Shown here: positions 37,040 to 44,806 of the stretch, piece after piece
Position numbering within the stretch: the first letter of the stretch is position 1
Layout: each line of letters begins with the position of its first letter
Source of the DNA: Methanobrevibacter sp.
GTDB lineage: Archaea; Methanobacteriota; Methanobacteria; Methanobacteriales; Methanobacteriaceae
Length of the DNA: 64,000 bases
Assembly: GCA_017434525.1 (NCBI GenBank)
Contig: JAFRFD010000008.1
Coordinates: 1-64,000, forward strand
Direction of reading: 5' to 3'
The notes under the pieces: generated by a model
Databases searched by the model: none
Told to the model about the DNA's origin: nothing
Seen by the model: the letters and a program-made list of their open reading frames with translations, nothing else
Position numbers and translations under genes: made by a program

Positions 37040-37544
37040 CCTTGTTTAAATTAATTGTTCTTAATGATTCCAACACAATGTCTTCTTTTGATGGGAATTT
37101 AGCTTTTCCCTCATCCATGCGAGGTTTTATGAAAGTGGCGGAACCTTCCTCTTTAATCTTATCAATGTTTCCTTTAATTGCATTATACATGGAATCATGC
37201 ATTGAAGGAACAAAAATGATTGGAGTGTCATGACCATAAGCAGTAATCAGAAGGGTGGAAATTGGATTATCCGCAATTTTATATGCGAATTTTGAAATTG
37301 TATTTGCAGTAGCGGGAGCGACCAATATCAAATCTTCCTGAGAAAATTTAACATGCTCTATTTTTCCTGTTAATTTTGTAATTACTTCCCTACCAGTTGC
37401 AAACTCCATAGAATTAGGATTTATAAGCTCACACGCAGCATCACTCATAAAACATTGCACTTCAACATCATTTCTTCTAAATTCACGAGCTAATTTGATA
37501 GCTTCACTGGCAGCTACACTGCCGGTAACACATAAAACAATCAT
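37035..37544 (-). CDS. coaC: phosphopantothenoylcysteine decarboxylase domain (CoaC)
   Basis: This 169-residue flavoprotein domain decarboxylates phosphopantothenoylcysteine in CoA synthesis. It has the N-terminal VTGSVAASEAIKLAREFRR, the VAPATANTISKFAYKIADN FMN-binding segment near 92-110, and VPSMHDSMYN near 128 with the active-site region. AGGTG precedes ATG 37544. In most archaea CoaC and CoaB are one polypeptide of about 390-400 residues; here the frame stops at the domain junction. See the entry for the CoaB part. Confidence 0.88.
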   Translation of the reverse strand: MIVLCVTGSVAASEAIKLAREFRRNDVEVQCFMSDAACELINPNSMEFATGREVITKLTGKIEHVKFSQEDLILVAPATANTISKFAYKIADNPISTLLITAYGHDTPIIFVPSMHDSMYNAIKGNIDKIKEEGSATFIKPRMDEGKAKFPSKEDIVLESLRTINLNKD

Positions 37545-37570
37545 TTAAAACACCTATTAAAAAAAAGAAA

Positions 37571-38116
37571 TTATGTGATTTGTATGTTAGTCAATACAAA
37601 ATCAAAAACATATAAATTATCTTCAAATTCTGAAATTGGAGCGCTATACATTATAACATAAGCCTGACCCCCTTTCTCAAACCAAACTGCCTTATGTTCT
37701 TTTTCAGCAGTGCCTTGAGCAGAAGTGTAGACATATTCTAATGCATCTTTACCTCCGACTGAAACGGCCCCAGAAGAAATTAATTGGAATGAACTGTCCC
37801 TTTGCATGTCATCATAAGTGTCATTTACAAAAGTATAGAAGTCCCCTTCAACTGGTTTTTTCTCGACATTGATATTAACCTGACCGATGCCTAATGCATC
37901 TATAGAATCAATTTTAGAAATTGCCATTACAGAATAATTTGAAGTTGCACGAGAATTACCCCAATCAGAAGGATATTGGATTGTAATTCCACTTTGTGAT
38001 AAAGACAATATATTTAAATCTGAATTTTCATCAGCACTAGCCACTACTGTAACAGAAATTAAGAACAATAAGAATATTAAAATTACTATGCTGCCTTTAA
38101 AAACATTGTTTTTCAT
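37571..38116 (-). CDS. secreted PsbP-like protein
   Basis: This 181-residue protein has a signal peptide (hydrophobic segment at about 9-26, cleavage near ASA-DEN). The rest carries a PsbP-like pattern: SGITIQYPSDWG near 43-54, a GxxALEYVYTSxxG strand near 118-132 and a closing IMYSAPISEFED. Such domains bind unknown ligands or partners in bacterial and archaeal lipoproteins. There is no lipobox Cys, so it may stay anchored by its hydrophobic N-terminus or be released. It lies 18 bp after the 38134-38835 gene, suggesting a two-gene envelope unit. Confidence 0.7.
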   Translation of the reverse strand: MKNNVFKGSIVILIFLLFLISVTVVASADENSDLNILSLSQSGITIQYPSDWGNSRATSNYSVMAISKIDSIDALGIGQVNINVEKKPVEGDFYTFVNDTYDDMQRDSSFQLISSGAVSVGGKDALEYVYTSAQGTAEKEHKAVWFEKGGQAYVIMYSAPISEFEDNLYVFDFVLTNIQIT

Positions 38117-38133
38117 AATATCACCTGTTAATT

Positions 38134-38835
38134 TCAGTTTCCATCTCCAGTTTGTTGATTGCTACCACCATCAGATTGTCCTCCTTGGGAACCTCCATCA
38201 GAGGATTGGCCTTGATTATTGTTTGAATTACTTGAAGATGACGAATCATCATTCTGCTGACTATTCGAATTGTCCGTAGTAGTTTCTATATCGTTATTAT
38301 CATCATTACTAGTATAATTATCAGTGTAATTATCATAATTTGTTGTTGTATTGAATTTTACATCATTTTTAAATTCAGGGAATGCCGTATCATCAACAAC
38401 AGCTACAGTATCGGCTTGAGATATAGTTCCAAAATCAAAATTAAAAATACCATATGCAATTCCGGCAGTGAATCCAACAACCAATATCAATAATAAAAGT
38501 AATTTGAAGGTTCCACTATCCATCGCAGATTTTTTCTTTTTATTGTAATTTGCATCTGATTTTTTAGGATTGATAATATATTTCTGAACTAAATCTTGCT
38601 CTTGTTTTCTTTTATTTTTGGTAGGTTTCTTACTTCTTTTTTTCCTAGTTTCAGTAGATGGTTTGCCTTGCATGGATCGAATCCTTTTAGTGGCGTCTCG
38701 TGCATCAATTGAATTTAATTTGTCTTCATATTTAGATCTAAAATAACTGTACTTTTCAGCAGATATCTTACCGGACCTATAATCAGATTCCAAATTATTC
38801 ATGATTCCAAGAAGTTTATCTCTATCATCTGACAT
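38134..38835 (-). CDS. single-pass membrane protein with low-complexity outer tail
   Basis: This 233-residue protein has a cytoplasmic N-terminal helical region (residues 1-45, MSDDRDKLLGIMNNLESDYR start), a very basic stretch (about 55-104, Lys/Arg-rich), one membrane helix (about 108-130) and an outer tail rich in Asp, Asn, Ser, Thr, Gln and Gly. The Asn-Thr sites in the tail could be glycosylated. I recognise no enzyme domain. The start is preceded by GGGAGGTAGGAAC. It is probably cotranscribed with the PsbP-like gene that follows. Confidence 0.7.
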   Translation of the reverse strand: MSDDRDKLLGIMNNLESDYRSGKISAEKYSYFRSKYEDKLNSIDARDATKRIRSMQGKPSTETRKKRSKKPTKNKRKQEQDLVQKYIINPKKSDANYNKKKKSAMDSGTFKLLLLLILVVGFTAGIAYGIFNFDFGTISQADTVAVVDDTAFPEFKNDVKFNTTTNYDNYTDNYTSNDDNNDIETTTDNSNSQQNDDSSSSSNSNNNQGQSSDGGSQGGQSDGGSNQQTGDGN

Positions 38836-38893
38836 GTTCCTACCTCCCTGAATTTATACATAATTAATTTTATATAAACATTAATTTAAAGTT

Positions 38894-39700
38894 TTACATA
38901 AATTCAGGATAAGAGCCTAAAACTTTTAAAAAATAGGTATTTTCATCAATTTCATCGATGATATTTTGAATAATCTCTTCATCCTTGTGACCGTTAAAGT
39001 CAACAAAAAACAAATATTTGCCCAAACCTTTTTTTGAAGGTCGTGATTCAATTTTAGTTAAGTTGATGTTGTTCTTTTCAAAGATTCCTAAAATTCTATA
39101 CAATCCTCCAGGCTTATCCTCATAGATGGAAAATATTATGGATGTTTTATCTCTTCCGGTTATTTCATGGTCTTTTTTTGAGACAACAACAAATCTAGTT
39201 GCATTATTGTCAACATCCTGGATATTTGATTCCAATATCTCTAAGCCATATAATTCAACAATTTTAGAATTTCCAATTGCCGCCTTAGTTTTATCCCCTA
39301 TGATATCCTTAGCCGCCCTTGCGGTGCTGATTGCATAATGTGGCTGAATATTATTTGCCCTTACATACTCCTGACATTGTGCCAATGCTTGAGCATGGGA
39401 ATATACGTCTTTAATATCTTCAAGCTTGCATCCGGGATTTACAATCAAATTTTGATTAATTGGAATGACAATCTCTTTATAAATTTTTAAATCAAACTTA
39501 TGGGCCAGTGAATCTAAAGTAATACCAACAGGTCCTTCAATAGAGTTTTCTATTGGAACAACCCCTAAAGAACAATCTCCATTGGCCACACTTTCAAATA
39601 CTGCAGGAATAGTGCAATATGGGACTAACTCATCACCTATTAAATTTGCGGCTTCATGAGTGAATGTTCCTTTAGGACCTAAAAATGAAATTAGTGTAAT
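38894..39700 (-). CDS. pheA: prephenate dehydratase, apparently starting at ATT
   Basis: Read from ATT 39700, this gives 268 residues, the normal length. The frame includes the conserved N-terminal SFLGPKGTFTHEAANLIG, VVPIENSIEGPVG near 47, the catalytic NNATRFVVVS near 162-171, and a C-terminal ACT domain with ESRPSKKGLGKYLFFVDF. It converts prephenate to phenylpyruvate, with feedback by phenylalanine through the ACT domain. No ATG, GTG or TTG occurs between an in-frame TAA and GTG 39589. That GTG would delete the essential N-terminal 37 residues. AAGGGGG lies 7 nt before the ATT, at ideal spacing. Confidence 0.88.
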   Translation of the reverse strand: MTLISFLGPKGTFTHEAANLIGDELVPYCTIPAVFESVANGDCSLGVVPIENSIEGPVGITLDSLAHKFDLKIYKEIVIPINQNLIVNPGCKLEDIKDVYSHAQALAQCQEYVRANNIQPHYAISTARAAKDIIGDKTKAAIGNSKIVELYGLEILESNIQDVDNNATRFVVVSKKDHEITGRDKTSIIFSIYEDKPGGLYRILGIFEKNNINLTKIESRPSKKGLGKYLFFVDFNGHKDEEIIQNIIDEIDENTYFLKVLGSYPEFM

Positions 39701-39757
39701 TTTTAAACCCCCTTAAAAAAATAAAAAAAGTAGTATAGTTAAATAAACTATACCAAA

Positions 39758-40561
39758 TTAAGATTCTAATTTTTCAATTAGTCTTAAAATATCTGTTTGT
39801 GTAATAATGCCGATTACATCACTGCCATCAACAACAGGCAAACCATTATATCCGGTTTCCATGATGATGTCAGACACTTCAGTAATAGACATGTCTTTTG
39901 CTACATAAGTCGGGTTAACAGACATGATGTCTTCGACCAATACTTCCTTAATTTGAGATTTCTGATATTTTTCTGGAACTTTTTTTCTAAAGTCTATGAA
40001 TGCTCTCATTAAATCTTTAGAAGTAATCATTCCAACAAGTTTACCATCATCTAAAACAGGTAATCTGCCAACATTAGATTCAAGCATTAATCTTCTTGCA
40101 TGAATAAGCCTTTCAGTTGGAGATACAGATATTACATCTTTTGACATTATTTCTTTTACAGTAATCTTATCAAATGCAATTCCACTGGCAAGGGTGACAA
40201 AATCAGCTTTTGAAACAATACCTACCATTTTATCATCTTCATCCATGACAGGAACTGATCCAATACCATTTTCTAACATTAACCTTGCTACTTCTTCCAA
40301 TTGCATGGTTTGTGGAACTGTAAATACGTCTTTAACCATTACAGATGAAATATGAAGTCTTGATGCAGGCATACTTTCATATTTTGAAGAACCGAGCTTG
40401 TTAGCTATGTCCCTTTCTGAAATAATACCAACCAATTCTTTATGATTAGTTACAGGTAAACGTGAAACATTATGTTTACGTAACAATTTTAAAGCATCAG
40501 AAAGATTTTGATCTTTGTCTACAGTAATTAAATCCTCAGACATCAAATTCTTAATTTGCAT
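39758..40561 (-). CDS. four-CBS-domain protein (smaller)
   Basis: This 267-residue soluble protein consists of four CBS domains in two Bateman pairs. Repeated VMVKDVFTV, EIMSKDVISV and DIMSVNPTYV segments mark domain starts; GIISERDIANKL, GIVSKADFVTL, GMITSKDLMRA and GIITQTDILRLI mark the ends. CBS pairs sense adenine nucleotides, SAM or other ligands. No catalytic domain is attached. It sits 24 bp downstream of a larger four-CBS gene on the same strand, probably the same operon. Confidence 0.9.
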   Translation of the reverse strand: MQIKNLMSEDLITVDKDQNLSDALKLLRKHNVSRLPVTNHKELVGIISERDIANKLGSSKYESMPASRLHISSVMVKDVFTVPQTMQLEEVARLMLENGIGSVPVMDEDDKMVGIVSKADFVTLASGIAFDKITVKEIMSKDVISVSPTERLIHARRLMLESNVGRLPVLDDGKLVGMITSKDLMRAFIDFRKKVPEKYQKSQIKEVLVEDIMSVNPTYVAKDMSITEVSDIIMETGYNGLPVVDGSDVIGIITQTDILRLIEKLES

Positions 40562-40585
40562 ATTATCATCTCCTACATTTATCGC

Positions 40586-41521
40586 TTAATATCTTTTAAC
40601 TGCGTTTAATACATCTCTTTCAGTGATAATTCCAATTATTTTGTCGCCTTTAACAACTGGCACTCCACCAATATTTTTCTCAGCGAAAAGTTCACATAAT
40701 TCGCCGATAGTCATGGTAGGTTCAACAGTTATTGGGTCTTCAACCATAATATCAGAAACAACTGTTTTTAAAACATCGGTTGCTAAATTTGAATTTAAAT
40801 TATCAAATAATTCTTTTGCATTTAAGAATCTTATAACATCAGTGGATGTTAAGATACCTAATAATTTTTTAGCAGCTTTAGATATGTCAGCTTCACCACC
40901 CACAATAGGGATTCTTCTTAAACCATTTCTAACCATGATTTTGCATGCACCTTCCAATGGAGTTCCAGGTGTTGTGTTGAATACTTTTGGACTCATATAA
41001 TCTTGCACAGTTTCCTTTCCAGCAATACCTGCTAATGATAATGCAATATCTCTTTCAGTTACAATACCTGCAAGTTTTTCATCACCATCAATTAAAGGAA
41101 TCGCACCTAATTGGTTGGATAACATGGTTTCAATAGTTTCAGCAATTGAAGCTTTGTTAGATAAAGTAATCAAATCACGAGTCATAATTTCTTTAACTGG
41201 TTCATTGATTGCAGCTAAGAAGTTATCTTCGTATTTTTTCTCAATAATGTTGAATTTTTTTCCTCCACCAAAGAAATCTAATATATCCATTACTGTAACA
41301 ATACCCAATAACTTACCTGAACCAGGATCTGTGATTGGTAATCTTCTAAATTCATGTTCCATCATTACTTTTGCAGTATCTTTAATAGATTTAGTAGGAG
41401 GGATTGAAACAACATCTCTTGTTGCAATAGCCATTATGTCTCCTTCTTTGTCGTGAACTTTTGTTTCACGTTCAACTGCGCCTGTGTTTGATTTTCTATT
41501 AATGGATGTTTTATTTTTCAT
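40586..41521 (-). CDS. four-CBS-domain protein (larger)
   Basis: This 311-residue protein has a basic N-terminal tail (about 1-30) and four CBS domains: GDIMAIATRDVVSI, VKEIMTRDLITL, VQDYMSPKVFNT and VSDIMVEDPITV begin them, and GIVTVMDILDFF, GIVTERDIALSL, GILTSTDVIRFL and GIITERDVLNAV end them. The role is presumably ligand sensing. The basic tail could contact RNA, DNA or a partner. GAGGTGTG precedes ATG 41521. Side by side with another four-CBS gene, it looks like a duplicated pair. Confidence 0.9.
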   Translation of the reverse strand: MKNKTSINRKSNTGAVERETKVHDKEGDIMAIATRDVVSIPPTKSIKDTAKVMMEHEFRRLPITDPGSGKLLGIVTVMDILDFFGGGKKFNIIEKKYEDNFLAAINEPVKEIMTRDLITLSNKASIAETIETMLSNQLGAIPLIDGDEKLAGIVTERDIALSLAGIAGKETVQDYMSPKVFNTTPGTPLEGACKIMVRNGLRRIPIVGGEADISKAAKKLLGILTSTDVIRFLNAKELFDNLNSNLATDVLKTVVSDIMVEDPITVEPTMTIGELCELFAEKNIGGVPVVKGDKIIGIITERDVLNAVKRY

Positions 41522-41587
41522 TTACACACCTCAAATTTACAATTGCCCCTCAAAAATTAAATAAAATCAATATATCAAAAACAAAGT

Positions 41588-42289
41588 TTACTCAATATCC
41601 AAAATCTTATGGATTTGAGGAATGGTGGAAACTTCAAAATATTGCCCAACAATCTCGGAAAACTCAAATAATTTAAAATTAAGATCCTTCCATTCTGATA
41701 ATGGACTAGAAGGTTGGATGATTATTTGAAGGTTACTTTTGTTTGAAATATTTTCAGATAATTTTTCAACTACCCCTTTAAATGACTTTATTTTTGTTGA
41801 AGGCAATATAACTACTTTACAATATACATTTATGCACTTCGCCATTAATAAATTTAGTGATTTAATCTCATTTAAAAAAATACTTTCATCAAATTCCCCG
41901 TCAAAATGCTCGGGCAATTTAATATCCAATGAAACAATGTCCAATTTATCAATTAAATCAATATTATCCGGCAAAGTACCATTAGTCTCTAGCATGATTT
42001 TTAAATCAAAATCCTTACTAACCTCACTAATAAAGTCAGGATATAAGCTAGGCTCACCTCCAGTAAATGATATGGTTTTACAATCAGGAGTTAATAATTT
42101 ATTAATTTCATCAGATACTTGCTGAGGTGTCATTAACTTGCCTGATTCGGCGGATTTACTATCATTGGTGTCACAATAATTACAGTTTAGATTGCATCCT
42201 GCAAACCTAACAAATATTTGCCTCTCGCCTATCAATAATCCTTCACCCTGAAAAGATGAAAAGATTTCAATAACTGGTGCCTTCATCAT
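41588..42289 (-). CDS. queE: 7-carboxy-7-deazaguanine synthase (radical SAM)
   Basis: This 233-residue QueE has the radical SAM motif Cys32-X3-Cys36-X2-Cys39 ([12 protein letters not shown]) after the typical [20 protein letters not shown] region. [12 protein letters not shown] near 75 and MLETNGTLP near 97 complete the family pattern. It makes the deazaguanine core used for archaeosine in tRNA. Its ATG overlaps the queD stop, so the two are translationally coupled. Confidence 0.94.
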   Translation of the reverse strand: MMKAPVIEIFSSFQGEGLLIGERQIFVRFAGCNLNCNYCDTNDSKSAESGKLMTPQQVSDEINKLLTPDCKTISFTGGEPSLYPDFISEVSKDFDLKIMLETNGTLPDNIDLIDKLDIVSLDIKLPEHFDGEFDESIFLNEIKSLNLLMAKCINVYCKVVILPSTKIKSFKGVVEKLSENISNKSNLQIIIQPSSPLSEWKDLNFKLFEFSEIVGQYFEVSTIPQIHKILDIE

Positions 42290-42801
42290 AAATCTTTCCT
42301 ATATTCGGCACCTTGTCCAATTCCCTCATTTACACAAACTGAAACATATTCCAAATTATCATATGTTTCGGAAAGCTTTTTAGCCAATGTTTCTGCAAAA
42401 AATTTAGATAACTCTTCAGCAGAAGTGTAAGGAAGAGGTAAAAATACACAGTCAACTGCAGGGATTGAATATCCTTTACCATCAATTTTGAAATGAACCG
42501 CATGTTTTTTCTTCAAATCAAAAATTGAATCGTTTTCCTTATCAAAATCTTTAAAATCAATTAATTTATTATAAACAGGAATTAATAATCTATGGTCTAG
42601 CTCATTGCAAATTGCTTTAGTATATCCTTTAACATCTTTAAAATCCACAACAAATTCAAAATCTCCTGCCCTTTCACCTTCAATTTCAACATCAACAAAG
42701 TAAGAATGTCCATGAATAAATCCACAAGATTCATGGCCCGGAATGACATGAGCAGAGGAAAATCTTAAATTTGATTGAATACCATTAACTAAAATTTTCA
42801 T
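42286..42801 (-). CDS. queD: 6-carboxytetrahydropterin synthase
   Basis: This 171-residue protein is the QueD/PTPS-like enzyme that supplies the substrate of QueE. Zinc-binding histidines are seen in [10 protein letters not shown] (H18) and [16 protein letters not shown] near 29-44, and the catalytic Cys in [23 protein letters not shown] near 80 and [15 protein letters not shown] near the C-terminus match the family. It is slightly longer than bacterial QueD because of a loop at about 90-125. It overlaps both neighbours by 4 bp. Confidence 0.93.
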   Translation of the reverse strand: MKILVNGIQSNLRFSSAHVIPGHESCGFIHGHSYFVDVEIEGERAGDFEFVVDFKDVKGYTKAICNELDHRLLIPVYNKLIDFKDFDKENDSIFDLKKKHAVHFKIDGKGYSIPAVDCVFLPLPYTSAEELSKFFAETLAKKLSETYDNLEYVSVCVNEGIGQGAEYRKDL

Positions 42802-43391
42802 CCTAACACCTTAGTTTTACTTATATCATTTTCGATTGTTTCTAATTCGTTTATGAATCTTTTTACAGTTTTGTTAATCAATTCTAATAAATTATCATTA
42901 GTGAATATTTGTTCATCATTAACTTTGATATCAAATAATCCAATTGTTTCAACATCACTAGGAGTTCCCTTATCCTCCAAATTAAGTGCGAAATGTATTT
43001 TTGCAGAGCTTAATGAAATACTAGCTATTGAAATGGACAATTTTCCCCCATCTACAAAGATATCATCACCTTCCCTTTTAGACTGAATTCCATATTCAGT
43101 TAAGATTTCTCTAAAAATCATTACTAAAAGCCTTTGTCTTAGATAAGCAATCCTCATATTTGGAGGTTGTTGGTCGAAAAATTCGCAAATGAAATTAACC
43201 ATGTAATTTGATTTGATTTCAAGTCCAACATCTGCAAAATCCTTTAAATTATCAAGAGTGATATTGACTGGACCAATCCAAGTTATAATTGATGATCCGT
43301 AAATTCCAAATTCTTGAAAAGCCCATGACGGATTAATTTGACTTCCATCATATTCAAAAATTTCATCAACATGATTATGAGTAATATTCAT
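42798..43391 (-). CDS. DUF366 family protein
   Basis: This 197-residue protein matches DUF366: [20 protein letters not shown] at the start, [13 protein letters not shown] near 34, and [16 protein letters not shown] near 87. The family is found mainly in archaea, and its fold has been compared with biotin/lipoate ligases. The reaction is not known. It overlaps queD by 4 bp and leads the queD-queE unit, which points to a part in 7-deazaguanine/archaeosine metabolism, or at least shared control. A divergent nucleotidyltransferase gene begins 93 bp away. Confidence 0.78.
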   Translation of the reverse strand: MNITHNHVDEIFEYDGSQINPSWAFQEFGIYGSSIITWIGPVNITLDNLKDFADVGLEIKSNYMVNFICEFFDQQPPNMRIAYLRQRLLVMIFREILTEYGIQSKREGDDIFVDGGKLSISIASISLSSAKIHFALNLEDKGTPSDVETIGLFDIKVNDEQIFTNDNLLELINKTVKRFINELETIENDISKTKVLG

Positions 43392-43484
43392 AAATTATTA
43401 TTAGATTATATTTTATTTAAATATTAAGATTAAATCAAAAATTAAATTTAATAGAGTTTACAAATTTTATTATGAGGAATAATT

Positions 43485-44558
43485 ATGGAACAGGTAAGAA
43501 CAAGAGATTTCATTTATACAAGCGACGATTTATACTTCGCATCAACTAATTATATTCACCCGGAAAATAGAGTAATATCATTTTTAAGATATGTTCCCGA
43601 CCCTGAAGGAGACCGTGAAAAAGACGGCAAACGCTACAGAAAAGTTGGATCAGAAGAAGCATATTCATATTTAAGAGAAAATCATCCGGATTACTTATAC
43701 TTCAGTGATGTAACAAATGTTGAAATGATGGGCGTTCCTTTGGATAAAGTTGTTAGAGTAATTAAACCTGAAAATAGACTTTTAGGCCTTAAAAAGACTT
43801 TTGAAGAAGGTGGAGAAGTAAAAAATCCTGAATTAATAGCAAAACTTATGGATGTGGCGGACTTTTTCCACTTTATGGCAGACATCCCATATGACCATTT
43901 AGGAATTTCAGGGTCCATCTTACCGGGTTTGCAAAAAAGTGACGTGAGTGATTTGGACTTTGTTGTTTATGGTCTTGACAATCACAGAAGAGCAATAGCT
44001 GCCTTTAAAGAACACAGAGGAAAGGAAGTCTACATTGAAGAAGTCGACAAACACATTACCGTTGAAGGAATTACTAATGATTATTGGGATTTCGTGTACG
44101 ATAAACGAATGTTTGATGAAAGCCTGACAAAAGAAGAATTTAGATGGTATGAAAATAGAAAAGCAAATAGAGGAACAATAAACGGAACTTTATTTGATAT
44201 CTTAGCCACCAAAGATTATGAGGAAATTGAAGGAACATGGGGAGATACTGTATATGAACCCCAAGGAATAGCAAAAATCGAATGTGATATTGTAAGTGCA
44301 CTTGGAGCATTTGACAATCCCTCATTATACACTATTGAAAATGTTGAAATCTTAGAGGGTGTCGAATTCCCATTGACTGAAGTTGTTTCATTTACACATA
44401 CCTATGCAGGCGAAGTAGTAGACGGAGAGCATGTAATAGCTAAAGGCAAAGTTGAAAAAGTCATCATTAATGGAGAGGAATCACATTACAGGATTGTTGT
44501 TGGAACTACTCGTGAAGCGATTGATGAATATCTAAAACTTAAAGAAAGCCCAGCTTAA
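43485..44558 (+). CDS. predicted nucleotidyltransferase (COG1665-like)
   Basis: This 357-residue protein carries a polymerase-beta-type nucleotidyltransferase motif, GISGSILPGLQKSDVSDLD, at about 140-158: Gly143-Ser144 followed by the D156-X-D158 metal pair. An N-terminal domain of about 120 residues precedes it (FASTNYIHPENRVISFLRY). A C-terminal domain with DTVYEPQGIAKIECDIVSALG and a closing beta-rich segment follows. The architecture matches an archaeal predicted-nucleotidyltransferase family. The substrate is unknown. The ribosome binding site before ATG 43485 is weak (GAGGAAT). A terminator follows. Confidence 0.8.
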   Translation: MEQVRTRDFIYTSDDLYFASTNYIHPENRVISFLRYVPDPEGDREKDGKRYRKVGSEEAYSYLRENHPDYLYFSDVTNVEMMGVPLDKVVRVIKPENRLLGLKKTFEEGGEVKNPELIAKLMDVADFFHFMADIPYDHLGISGSILPGLQKSDVSDLDFVVYGLDNHRRAIAAFKEHRGKEVYIEEVDKHITVEGITNDYWDFVYDKRMFDESLTKEEFRWYENRKANRGTINGTLFDILATKDYEEIEGTWGDTVYEPQGIAKIECDIVSALGAFDNPSLYTIENVEILEGVEFPLTEVVSFTHTYAGEVVDGEHVIAKGKVEKVIINGEESHYRIVVGTTREAIDEYLKLKESPA

Positions 44559-44576
44559 TTTATGAAATATTTTAAA

Positions 44577-44610
44577 TGAGAGCGTTGACTCTCACCATTT
44601 CTATTTTTTA
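44577..44610 (+). terminator. hairpin terminator
   Basis: TGAGAG (44577-44582) and CTCTCA (44589-44594) form a stem around CGTTGA, followed by CCATTTC and a T-run at about 44603-44609. Confidence 0.7.
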
Positions 44611-44806
44611 AAAAAAAACTACTTTTACCTGATAATCGTTAACATTAAAGTATTTTATAAAACGAATATTATTCATTTAAAAAAATAACAGATATTAATT
44701 TTATTCAATCAGTTTTAATTGAAGATTATTAGAGTTTATAAAAATTAACAAATAATATATAAACTTCAAAAACCTAAAATAATAGTATTAAAATTAACGT
44801 GATAAA
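44595..44806 (+). promoter_or_regulatory. promoter region of the NSS transporter
   Basis: AATAATATATAAAC at about 44750-44764 holds the likely TATA box, predicting a start near 44783. ACGTGATAAA before ATG 44807 provides a GTGA ribosome binding site. Confidence 0.4.
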
